Part shown: positions 22,601 through 35,400 of the stretch, piece after piece
How positions within the stretch are numbered: position 1 is the stretch's first letter
Layout: each line of letters starts with the position of its first letter
Assembly (NCBI GenBank): GCA_036785325.1
Contig: JAXIVH010000005.1
Coordinates: 2,563,023-2,627,022 of the forward strand
Reading direction: 5' to 3'
Length of the DNA stretch: 64,000 bases
From: Urophycis tenuis
Lineage: Eukaryota; Chordata; Actinopteri; Gadiformes; Phycidae
Translations under genes and position numbers: made by a program
Notes under the pieces: generated by a model
What the model was told of the DNA's origin: nothing
The model's database searches: none
The model's input: only the letters and a program-made list of their open reading frames with translations

Positions 22601-25600
22601 TTTACATTTTGCGAGGGATGCATGAAAAACTAGCAATCGCGAACTAAAGGCATAGCACCGTCACCGTTTACCCAGAGGGCTCTTTCTTGTTTACCTCAGG
22701 TGTCAACGCGTTGTTGTCTGTTGTTTGGCTTGAGAGCAGCACGTGCGTGAAACCTTCTTCCTTCCTGACCACGATGTCCCGGAAACGGCAGTGTGTGTCG
22801 CTCTGGCGTACGTTGTATCTCAGCCGCTTGTCGAACACGTAGCCCTTCTCCTCCCCCAGCTTCCGCTTGGCCGAGCTGTGCAGATGAATCCTGCCGTTAG
22901 CCAAAGGGGAGCCTGGAATACAGGGTAGAGGAGGGTATAGAGCAAGTCCACACAAAATGAACAACTTGTGTGTTTATACAGACATGACTAATGAAGCAGC
23001 GATGTGAGCCGTGATGCAAGCAGCAGACTCACAGACTCACTGTTATTGTAAAAAGGAAACCACTTTTTAAATCCAGAAAATAAAAAAATGGAGTCCTACG
23101 CTCCAGGACTCAGATTACGCATGTTACCAGAGCCGACCAGAGCTTACACACGTTACCAGAGCTTACACACATTACCAGAGCCGACCAGAGCGTTCACGTG
23201 TTAACAGAGCCGACCAGAGCTTACACGCGTTACCAGAGCCCACCAGAGCTTTCACGTGTTACCAGAGTCGACCAGAGCTTACACACGTTACAGAGCTGTC
23301 CAGAGCTTACACACGTTATCAGAGCCCACCAGAACTTTCACATGTTAACAGAGCCCACCAGAGCTTACACATGTTACCAGAGCCCACCAGAGCTTTCACA
23401 TGTTAACAGAGCCCACCAGAGCTTTCACGTGTTACCAGAGCCGACCAGAGCTTACACACGTTACCAGAGCCGACCAGAGCTTACACACGTTACCAGAGCC
23501 GACCACGTATGCTAACAGAGCCGACCAGAATTTACACATATTACCAGAGGCGACCAGAGGTTACACACGTCACAGAGCCGACAAGAGCTTACACACGTTG
23601 CCAGAGCCAACCAGAGCTTACATGTTACCAAGAGTCTTACTAGTGATATCAAGCTCTGCATTAAGCTTCAGAGAATGAGGTTCCATGAATCAATTGCGAA
23701 TCTCATGCCTATATCGACTACTATTCCTGCTGCTATTCCTTCAAGCCAATATTATGTTGAGTCCATGTATCTTCCTGTATCTTCCTGGCTACGTAGCCAA
23801 GCATGTGACCAATTACCGTACACTCACATAGCCAAGGCAGTGACCAATTAACCTTCATTCACATTGCGGTCACGCTGCAGCTTCATGAACACTGTGGCTT
23901 TTCAAACTCAAGTGCAAACGTCACCGTCCTTCCCAGATCAGTTTATTTGATGACTTTGAGAAGTGTTTTCATAGTTTGGGGGGGGGGTTCTGTGTGAGAG
24001 GCTTTCAAAATCTAGCTTACGCTGGCTGGTACCCCGGCTTTAACCCACATTTCTATTGAAGATCAGTTAGTTAATTAATTCAAAGTATTAATTAGAGGCA
24101 ATAAAAACAACATATTTTTGCTGGCCGTATTGCTGTGTCACAGCGTTGTCTGGCACAAAAGGTAGGCTTCTATCTGTGACCTGCTAGACACGCACTACTT
24201 GTGAGTAGGATACACATGGGCAGTAAGGGATTGTTGCATGGAGAAAAACGAAATCATGTTTACTTTTAATTTTAATCTTTCATCGGTCAGTAGTTCCAGG
24301 AAAAGTTGCATGTAATTGGATCATTTGTGTGGTGACTGGCGAATTCAACCTTGTAGTCCTACAGCAGCAAAATATATGGATAAATATGTGAAACATTTGC
24401 ACACGTGACTTGACATCACGATGCGTTTACTAAGAGTGTAACATTTACTTTAATATTCATGAGGTTTGATGATAGCTATAAATGTCTAACAAACCTCAAA
24501 TCTAGATGCGTCAAGTTCAAAGCCTAAATTACTTATCGTTTCCCAAATGTGTGGACATCTTGTAAACCCTCACTACAGTGCGTACACTACAAGGAATGCA
24601 ACACAGCTATTCATAGCAATTGATAAATAAACTAATAGGAAATGTAGAAGTTATTATTATTACTATTATTTTGTTGTTGTTTAGTTTGTAAAAAAGAAAG
24701 CAAAACAATACAAATATGGAAAGATACAATACAATATGGAGATATGTAGAGAGTGTCCAAACCATTTGGTCAGGTCAAGCCAAACCGCTTGAACAAGAAA
24801 AAATATTCATTTTAGAATACATAATGAATGATTAACCAATGTGGTGTCAGCTCTGGACTGTGAACCAGGAATGAAAATACTGTTATCAGTTTTTACTTAT
24901 AGGGGACTGTAACAGGAACAGGAAATCCTTATTAAAGCAACCCTATACTTTGCTAATTAGAGGAGAGAAAATAAAACACCTACTTTTTAAATCATACTTT
25001 ATTACTTTGCAAGCTAAGGAGACCTGACTATGCACTACACTGTTATTCGACATCACTGATTGTAACTCAGGTCTAAAGTTATGCGTTGTTGTAAGGTTAT
25101 AGTTCAAAATCCAATGAGGGATTTTATGTCGAGTTTGCGTGACCACCAAATGTACACATGCGTTTCCGCCATTGGCTCCATTTTCCTCCAAGCCTGTATG
25201 CTAAGGTAATTAGCGTCCTCACTTGGGTGCTGCTGCAGAGGAGCATCGGTGCTCTGCAAACCCACCCAGGGCTAAATAAACTACAGATCACACAGCGTTC
25301 TTAAATCCATGACGTGCCATCAAACATTGTGCTCCATTCCAGGCCAAAGAGCAATTCAATAAACAAAGGTATTTGTTAGAACACTAACTTGTAATATAAT
25401 TACTTGGAGAATGGGGTGTAATACCAGTATATTTAACTAGAATGTATAGTATATCACCTAGTCTATCCCCAGAGAGTTCCGGTCATTTAAGAAAATAGAA
25501 TGCAAATTGAACATCGCACCTACGACCCAGAATCTTTGGTTAATGTTACGTGCGCGGCATATCATCATGCAGATATCCGTTGGAATAACCAATGGCTCAC

Positions 25601-26280
25601 CTAGGTTTTCGGCGTGCTGTTTCCCAGCGGCAGCTGTGTCTGCCAGCGTCTTTTCCACCCTGTCTGGGGGTGGTCTCTGAGGCCTGGACGACGCCCGGTA
25701 CAGGCCCGGCTCGGCCTCTCCATTCTGCAGTCCATTATGAGAAACCCTCACGGCGGGAACAAACTGTAACTGCCTGGGTGAAGTGGGCTTGAACGTCATC
25801 ACCTTGTTAATCCTCTCCTCCGGCGCCTGCTTCGCGAGCCCTCCGGCACTCACCCTTTGCTTCTGAGTCCTTCCCGGCTCCCCGCCCCCCACCCCCTCTG
25901 CCCCGGCTGCCTCTCTCGCCCCGGCCCGGGGGTCCGAGCTTTGCTTCTTCTTCCGGGTGTACGCCCGGGCTCTGAAGGGTTCCGGGTGGGCCGGGCGAGG
26001 GGCGGCGAGGGGCCGCGGCTCGGACGACGTCGCTCCGTGGAGTGGGGTCTTTGGCGGCTTCAGTGGTTTGTGCGCGTGCAGTCGCAGGCTGTTGAACTGG
26101 TCGATGAACTCCTCGCAGTGCAGCAGGTGGTTCTCCGGCTCCCAGGTGTCCTGCTTCCGTCCGTAGCCCTTCCACCGGATCAGGTATTCCCACTTGCCCT
26201 TCTTGTTTCGCCGCTTGTCTACGATTCGTTCCACCTAAGGGGCAGCGCGTGCACGCACGCACGCACGCACGCGCACACGC

Positions 26281-26334
<54 letters not shown>

Positions 26335-29300
26335 GTGATTACTAATGATCAATCAAACGTTTCTACCTTCAGTTGGAAACACATGAACATGACACCACTG
26401 CAAACATCAAGTTCCAGCTTTGGAAAACGGTCACTGGTACATAGGCCTAATTTGTGCATATCGTTACTAAGCCTTTATCTTGTGTATGCAGTGTATATCA
26501 TGACTGGTGCTGAAGCGGTTTCACTGCCGTGTACAAAGAAGCCATGCTTAGAACCTCCTGCTAATAAGCGTTACTTGTGGTTGACCTGTATCTGCTCATT
26601 TTAAATTGTTCTGTCTTTTGTGAAGAAGGCGCGAATGCATGATTTTTGGAATCAGTTGGAAACAATATGGCAAGTAGTCAATGGAGTGGAATTAAGTGCA
26701 AAAAAAAAAACTGACTGAAAAATCATGGACAGCGACACATTATCCAATTCAAAGTAGATCTTAAATACTCCATAGGAATAAATAAATAATCATCCTTTTT
26801 TTCTCCTAATTGCAAAGAGCCCTTTTGAGTGACTACTGGGTCCTTGTGAATGTCTTTTCCAGGGTGTGTTGAATCGTTATGTGCAGAAGATAGGGACCAT
26901 CCACTGACAAAGAGAGATAAGAGGCCAGAGTTGGGCTGAGAGGAGCTCCAAGGCTGCTATCATGAGGAAACCCTAAACATAACTGTGGCTTCTGTCAGGG
27001 TCACAGAGTCACACTTACACACCAGTTCAGCCTGACATTGGACGAATACCTCACCAAAGAACACCAGCATATTCACAGGCAGACTTCACTCACACATACA
27101 AAACTGTTTGCGGGCACTGTATTTAAGTTATTGTGCAGTCGCATTAATTATGTAGGTACGTAGAATAATCTCCAGCGTGATGTGCTATGTTTTATATTTG
27201 AAATTATAGTTGAATATAGTTGAAAAATATAGTTGAAATACAGATTCTACTGAGTTTGGTAATAAGTCATGTAACGGCAGGAAGTCCAAACAAGCTACAA
27301 AATCTGCTCATGTTAACAATGTAGCAGAAGGTAAGAGTGTCCCACGCTGAATCCCACGTGTCCCTCCCCTCACAGCACTGACATGACCGCAAAGCAGCAA
27401 TAAATGACGGAGGGCACGGAATTAAACCCTCAACAACAGTTCCAGAGATGGGTAATGAAAGTGTGCTGAGAAATAGTGCTGCAAACCCATTTCTACTGGT
27501 TTGCAGCAGTGCAGAACCACAGAGACGCAAGATACATTTATTTGGTGTCCGTCCATACAAAATAGCATGCAGATAAACACCTTCACACCTGGCTTGAAAG
27601 ACCAGTATTTCTATGGTTGTTTGGACAATGGATCATTTGATTCTGTGATTGCGATCCACTCAAAAATATACATACAAATAAAAACAATTTGCCATATTTG
27701 AATCAGTATATAGTAATCTAAAGAATATGTCACATGATGGCACACAAATATAGTGCATCCTTTTTCTGCAGGGATAAGAGGAATACAACATGAGTGTGAC
27801 CCACACAACAGCCATATAAGTACATACACTTGTCAAGGTAAATTACATTTCTAGCTACATATTTACCTGAACATACAGACATGCCGACAACATCAAAGTC
27901 CAATGTTATTCTAACATGGCCTCTATGTATATATGAGAGTCTGGCCATTGGTAAACCTATAGTAGTAGCTAGCTACATGTACAGAACAACAATCATTACA
28001 TCCATCAATAACAATGATGGGACTATTAGCTCTACTATCAGTGTCACAGTGACAAAGCCAGCGTGTGATTACTGTGTGGAGGCCTGCGGTCACCCAAGTG
28101 TTTCCGTTGGTCTTTTGTGTTCAATGTGACATTTCTGTTAACACGTTCCACTATGTTGTGACTTAACATCTCCTCTCGACAACAAGATATTGACAGCTAC
28201 ATCTCCTGCCAGCTTCCGTGTTGTTCTCTGCGCCATACATTGTGCTAGAAAAGTGGAATCAAGCAGTGGCTTTTGGGGGTTGTTCCACGTTTGGCCGGCA
28301 GGATATATGTTTCTGTCTTTGGTGCTCAAAGTCTGATAAATCTTTCCCAGGTAAATAGTTTTCCAGGTAGGGAAACATGCCACAAACACTGCATTCAAAT
28401 CCCTCACAGACCGCTGTACTCATAAGCCTATCTGTATAACCAACCCCGTTTGAATTCCATTCTACAGGGCAGCACAATGTTTTCTATACCTCCCCTGCCA
28501 AGTGCTGCTCTGAAACCTGCATTTATCATTTGAGTACCTAAGTTAACGTCACCTACCCATTTGTTAGGGAATTGTAGGGAAGTGGCTCACTTAAAGTGTA
28601 TTCAGACATATTTCTTTCTCTCTTTACTTTCCAGCTCCATCAAAGCATAGTTATTTCCCAACGTGTTAATAGACACAATTTAAAGCAGCTCTGAGTAAGA
28701 TTCTCAAGGGTAGTGTTTTGAGATGAGATCAGTACTTGGGGGTTTAAAATGCAATAAATCCCTCAATTAACTTTCCCTCCATATAAAGGCTGGGCTTACA
28801 GTTCATTTATCATTTGTATTGGCTAATGTTACAGCAAATTGTGTAACTTGACATCATCAGAATAATGTGCACCAGGAATTCATAATTATCTATTGTATGA
28901 TTCATTGTATTTCCTAATAAAACACTGGGGGTGAGGACAGCAATATTTCCACAGTCTGAATGGAAATAATATAATTTAACATGAGTAGCGTGTCTTCATT
29001 TTACAAAGTGCCGTGCCTGGGCAACTGCATTGGCACGTGTGCCAGTATCTTCTTGTATACACGTTTGCTTAAGTAGCCAATTCCTCGTTCTTTGCTACAG
29101 TCCCTCTCCCGAGTCCCTGTGTACCCACTGTTGCAGCATTAGCTTATACTAGTACACAGCTACCTTGGTGTGCAGCGACTGCCGTCGTAGTAATGAAGTT
29201 CTATTGAAGCAGGCTATTCAAGCAATTGTTTAGTATGTATACTTGTGTCATGTCACTCACTACATTGTAATTACACATTCCACGCATTACGTAATGCCAA

Positions 29301-29371
29301 TCACAAGCTGTGAGGGCTATAATGTAATGAGGGCCAAATACGTGACACACACACACGCACGCGCACACACA

Positions 29372-29461
<90 letters not shown>

Positions 29462-32400
29462 TTCTGAGGATTTGTTCCGTGGCGGTTCTTTGCTCTTATG
29501 TACACTGTCCCCCAGAGCATTTGGCATTGTGCTGATTATTTTGGAGCACGCAAAGACCAGAGCTAACGCCACCATAAGTATACAGACATTAAGAGTCCCC
29601 TGTCCTGAACCTGGTGCTTCAGTTGGACTTTTACTTTACAGCAGAAACTACGCTACAATAGGAAATGTCACCCTAGTTTCCAAAGACACCAGTCACCAGC
29701 AGTGATGAGTAGTGTCGCAGCACAGCATGAACGCTTGACAAATTGGTTGTATGGTTTACTCATGCAGTATTAGCGTCTCATGGTGCGTGTCCATGTTTGT
29801 ATAGCATATGGTAAGCCTATGGTTAACCTAGCAATTGAAATGCTTGAAACTTGTTCTGGTGACTTTCTTACTGTAGACAGACAGACAGAAATACTATGAT
29901 CCCTGAGGGAAATTGCATTGGTATTAGCAGCAATGAAATGTTTCACCTTCTTCTGACAAATACAGTATACTCTTTGTAAGTCGCTTTGGATAAAAGCGTC
30001 TGCTACATGCCCAAAATGTCAATGTAAATGTAAATGTAAATGGTGAGGTGAGAGAAGCTTGGTGGGCGGCGCTGAAGGACACCATGTGACCAATAGGACC
30101 TCTCTGAATGCTTCTGTCTCAGCTGCATGCTGCAGCTTTAAGTTGGGGGCTTGGACATTGTTATGTGTACTCACTGGGTATTTACAGAGCACCTTTTCAA
30201 ACAGGCTGCCTCAAAAGTGAAGCCCTTGTTTCGACTCAAATTTGAACGTGTGAGATTTAATAAAAATGCCTTTTGGTCGCAGAGCTCCAGGAAGGGAGGG
30301 GGAGGAGTCATCTCCATGGCCACGGACCATTCAAAGTGTGGCGCAGGTCGTGGGGTTAGACTATCAAGTGTCCCAGGAGCTTAACCCCTCTCTTAACGCA
30401 GCCCTCAACATCCAGCTGTGGCCTGACGAAGCTCCACACGTCTGAGACCGACTAAAAACAGAGGATTTTACCAGTGTGTCTAAATTAGACTATTATTTCA
30501 AGGACGGTGACGGAAGGGCATGGAATTGTTGCTGAACGTCATTGAAGACGTGCCAAGACGTGAAAACCACGATGACAATAAGTACATTTGGTACTGGTTG
30601 AGGTGGTTGAGTTAAGTCAGAGAGTGCTGTGGTTAAGGGCAGGGTAAGGAACCGTGGATCGCCACTGAAATAATGTGTTACTTGTAAAAAAGGGTTACTC
30701 ATCGTGTTTTACTCGTCACTATTGTGACTGGAACCTGGGACATTACCGTAGCCATTCAGACAGAGTAGCCTCCGTCTCATTAAATTGCCACAGGTCTTGG
30801 GGACTGTATAAATGCTAATTATTTATTGGACTGGACACAACACAACAGTCTGATAATAACATACTGTCAACGCACGGTGCATATTTAGTGGGCCAACTAT
30901 TGGGACCGCTGTCTTCCCCGGACTGAATATCCTTGTTCTTGTTTTTATTTTTATTTGGTATAGCTTTAACACGTCACGTTGAGTACCTTTTAGTGCTTAA
31001 ATATGTCACAAGCGTGGCATGTCCACTAGTGGTTAAGGTGTTTGAGTCCCGTTTGCTTGTGAGGCTCAGGCAGGAGGACAGTGATGTGTACTTCCTCTAA
31101 CGGCATTCAGGTGCTTTCTGATGCTGTACATTTTTCGAGAATAAAAGGCGATTTAATTCTCGTAATACAAAGGCAATCGCTTTTTTCTTTGTTCGGTTCC
31201 CATCTCGGTGGCTGATTCATTTTATGTATTCTCCGGAGGTCCTGGTTGACAATTACATTTCATAGATTATATTTAATATTTGAATGGGTTTCCACCCTGG
31301 ACTAGAGCAAGCCGGCCATTCGGTCCTGCCCTCAATGTCACAAATATGGATTGTTTGCTCTGCTGGAGGCAAAAACCTCAAACAATGACAATGCTTCGTG
31401 GAGGCAATTCTACACCCTCAAAGCGGCCATGCGTAGGCCACTGGGTGACATTACAGATACTGCGTGCGTGGCGTCCGTATTTTATACAGTCTTTGATATA
31501 ACACATTTAAAGTCCCCGGTCACCCGAGTCGTTTGCTTCAACTCTGTTTTAGTGTTGGCATCCAGTGTGCACAGGTGATAACACATGTTTTCCAGTCAAT
31601 CTATAGCTACTGTATCCGTAACTTGATGTTGGTATGGCAGGATATCCGCAAATAGGAATGACCTCACACCTAATTGACTAATGACACTAATCATAAGCCT
31701 GCCCAATCACAAACATTAGCCTACTTGTCCCGGTCCCACACCAATTACACGGCTGGCTTAATAGACCATTTTCAAAGAGGCACCGTCTTAGGATAAATAC
31801 AGGTGTCTCTCATAACAGTAATTATGGCCCTGCACAATATATGTACCACGGCAGGGGTAATAGACTAACCAGGATATCTCACATAGACCATGGACCATGT
31901 GCCCTGGTACATTAACGTGTCAGACCCATAAGTAGTGTTATGACACCCTGACTAAGGGTGTTGAAATAAAAATTAATAATATGTCTCCCTCCTGGTTTTT
32001 CAGACACATTCAGAACCACTTTGTTGATGCTGATAATAGGCGGCCCACTTTGTGCGGGGGCTATGTACTGAAATTACATTTGAAAATACTGTCAGGGACC
32101 ATCTCGAATGCTGAACGAGACTGCTGTTACTCTGGCTTGCGCAGCGGTTGGACCCGGTAGATGTCAATCAACTGCTCAAACTGCCACGTCCTGTCAACCC
32201 TGGAGAAATCTCCAATGAGCATGCATAGATATTTTGTCTCAGTGAATCACATTTTCTTGTAGCAAACCTTGATAGATGATTAATAACAACATCAAACTTT
32301 GAATTTCTGAACATATATCGCCGTTTGGTTTTGGATGATCAGGTACTTTAAGTGCATGTTGTGCGCATGGTTCTCGCACTCTCTCAAGGTGGTTTGGGTT

Positions 32401-35400
32401 CCACTGAGACTTTTTCATAATACGTAATACATGAGCCCCTTATGCGTGATACGTTTCCCAAAAAGGTATTACAAATCAATGTGTTGTTCGACCAGTGTTT
32501 CCCGACCATAGATAGAAACTTGTTCTGCGTCCCATTCCTACTACTTTTATGTTCTTCTTGTGGAAGCAGACAATCTTTACGCGATTTTGAGGACAGCAAT
32601 AGGAAACATTCAAGGTTCTGGTTCTGGTTCAGGGCCACGTGGTAACTGATTACCAACAGTTACTGATGCTCATGCTTTCAGAGATGCTGAGACATACTAA
32701 AGAGGGGTGAATAGTGTTAGATTGGTGCACCGCAGGGGTGCAGTTTCAATGAATAGTCAAATTTGATGCTCCCCATCCCACTCACAGTCACACTTAGAAA
32801 AGCCCTGCGAGAGATAAAAATAAAGAGTGCTACAAAGGAGGAGACTGTATGTTTTAAACATAGTCTCAAGTCATATATTTCTTTGGTGGGATAAAAGAGG
32901 GTGCATGAAGGTGGGGACCACCACTCAACAATCCACAATCCACTCCAACAGTCTAATTGAAAACGCAGCCTTTACCAGAGTACTAGAAGCAGTAGACAGA
33001 CATTGTCTGACAGAGATGGTAATGAGAGCTGTTACAATCTGTTAATTCATCTGTATAGGAGTATCGTCAATGAACAGCTACTGTTAAGATGTAGGCCTAT
33101 ATTCAGCAGCTGCTTAAAATTTAAAGGTGACAGCACAAATGGGATTTAGGTTATCTTTCTGTCAAATAGACATCAATAGACTGTACTCCAGTAGAAAAAT
33201 AAAGAAAACCTTTTGAGTTATTTGACTAGTCGACTTATTAGTCGCGGGGCTCTTAAGCTGACTCGGGTTTGTGTAGGTCACATTTTTTGTTATGATTAAC
33301 ATACTTTCATGGCTATTATAGTGTCTTCAGGTTCAGATTGCTGTTGATTTAAAATAGTTGGGTGGGGGGGCGAGTTCCCCCACGTTAGACAAGTTTTACA
33401 CAAATGACTGCCGACAAGGATCGTCCTGATATCAAAACCGAAAGTGAAATCGACGGCGCAGCTCTGTGGTGCGGTTGTGTACCTATCGACATGCAACATG
33501 TCATCTCAACAGAAGCCCATGTTGTTTTAAAAAGTCTTTCAGGAAGAAACATATTTTATACATTCAACAGATATGCACGCAGACAGAATTACAGCGATCT
33601 GCCGCAAGGGAACTCCAACACCTGATCATCAGTGAGAGAGTCCTCTGTGTCTGGGAGTGCGCTGTGGAGACAGAGCCTCTCCGCGAGGACATGGGCAGCG
33701 GCCCTTCTCCCTACAGAGCCATCGTTTGGCCAATGTTTCTACACGGTTGGCGAATTACAAAGTAGCCTGCCCCCAAATAATTGCCTCACTGAAGTGCAAT
33801 TGAGCCAGATACGTCTCTCGGTCCAAAATGTCCCCGATGGATATGACATCCAAATTGCAGTTTAAAAGTCAACCCCGCTAGCTCTGCAGCAGTAAAACGC
33901 AGATTAAAAAAAACACACCAAATGATAAGTAATGAAATTCTTAGTCAGGGGCAGTCCTGATAATCTTGTTTGGGGTCCTGTTTACACAAAAATTGAGAGC
34001 AGAGAATAAAATCAGTATTTGCTTTTGAAATCTCAAATGAGATATATATATATATATGTAAATTTTTTCCCAAGCAAAACCGAATACAAAGGTTGTACAC
34101 AGGATTTAGACACTGACAAAATACTATTCCCTGGTGGTGTTTGTAGCATAAACACAAGATTGACTAGAAATGGCTGCCCACTGCCAACTCATTGCCAAAT
34201 ACGTCCCTTACCCTGCCTACTTTTAAAGATGGCCTGTGCTCCATAATGTATTCATTAAAGATGTCACCCATGCATTAAGTTTAAAAGGTACAACTTGAAC
34301 AAAATGTACTGCACTAAATCACAACATTACCATCTATCATCGGATATTAAGGAAACATGGCGAGTTAAACGACTGCTTCCCCAATGCTACAGCCACTATG
34401 TTTGTGTTTGAAATGTCAGTTCCGGGTCAGAATGGTTGTTTTTGTTTTGGCTCGAGTGTTGTGTTCTCCATTCACTGGCGCACAAACACATTGTGCTCCA
34501 TAAGCAAGTCAACAAACTGGAACTGAGATTACACTAGATTCCCAACCTAAAAAGCCTCATCGTCTTTTGACAAAGCTGCATGACCGCAGCCGCGCTGAAC
34601 GTGGAGTTGCCTTTGAAAAGACGAGGACCACTTGAAGCTCTGAAGGACTTCACGATGGTGGCCACATTAGCTCGTTGTCACTGGTTATTTCCAAAATAGA
34701 ATAAATGCGCTCGTCTCAAAATATAACATTGTTCTTGGCTCATCTTGTGCTCCTGTTTATTTAGGGTCCTCAACCTGGCAACCCGAGTGAGCTTTGAGTC
34801 TGGGGAGGAGGTGGACGGGCGGAGAAAACTCTATCCAATACTGTGGATTTGCACTGCGGTATCCATTTTAAACGCTCAGTGTCAATGCTACCTTAAGGGG
34901 CTTATAGCTACTCCTCCAACTATGTAACATAGCTGTGTAACATAGCCACTAACTCACTAAGGTCCCTACTCACTCCTCAGCGATGTAATAGAGCTATATG
35001 ACATAGCTACTAACTCACTGTTATTCCATAGCTATTGGAGCAGTGAGTAGTGACATTAGTGAGTGAGTCAGTTATGTGGACATAATACCTACATTGTAGT
35101 GCTCGTCTGTAGGTCTACATAGCTTGATGTGTGTCCCCTCTCTCCATCCTCAAAGAACACTTATTGTTGTGAAGAAGGACTTCATCTAAATATTGATTTG
35201 GTTTGCCTAATGCTATTCCTTTAATCAAAAGATATGTATCGTTGCAATTGGACCCCTTTTAAGGAACATATTTCAAATGGGCCAATTGTAAGGTAATCTA
35301 AGACTATTGATTTTGACTTTTATCTTTGTAACTAAAACACAATCCTCCATCTGGTCTGCAGAAAAAAAAATGCTCTAAATGTTCTGTATATTCTGCACAT

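Larger units (their letters stand above)
18700..22694 (-). other. CDYL2 intron 3
   Basis: About 4 kb between the exons encoding NNALTPE and IMKEVCRAL. It contains an (ATCA)n microsatellite at 19637-19684 and the long hairpin at 21154-21232. ORFs such as 21952-22233 have no recognisable domain. Confidence 0.7.

Noticed and set aside
23198..23678. Overlapping ORFs with TRAYT and PEL repeats
   Set aside because: They are translations of the 29-bp minisatellite in cycling frames.
24932..25200. TTAAAGCAACCCTATACTTT as a possible second TTAA MITE end
   Set aside because: No matching inverted end was found nearby.
25807..26352. Long ORFs overlapping CDYL2 exon 2 in other frames and strand
   Set aside because: Shadows of the GC-rich chromodomain/linker exon extended by the CA repeat.
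31020..31110. TAGTGGTTAAGG with GAGTCCCG as a possible tRNA or SINE head
   Set aside because: Only weak A-box similarity, no B box and no recognised tail.
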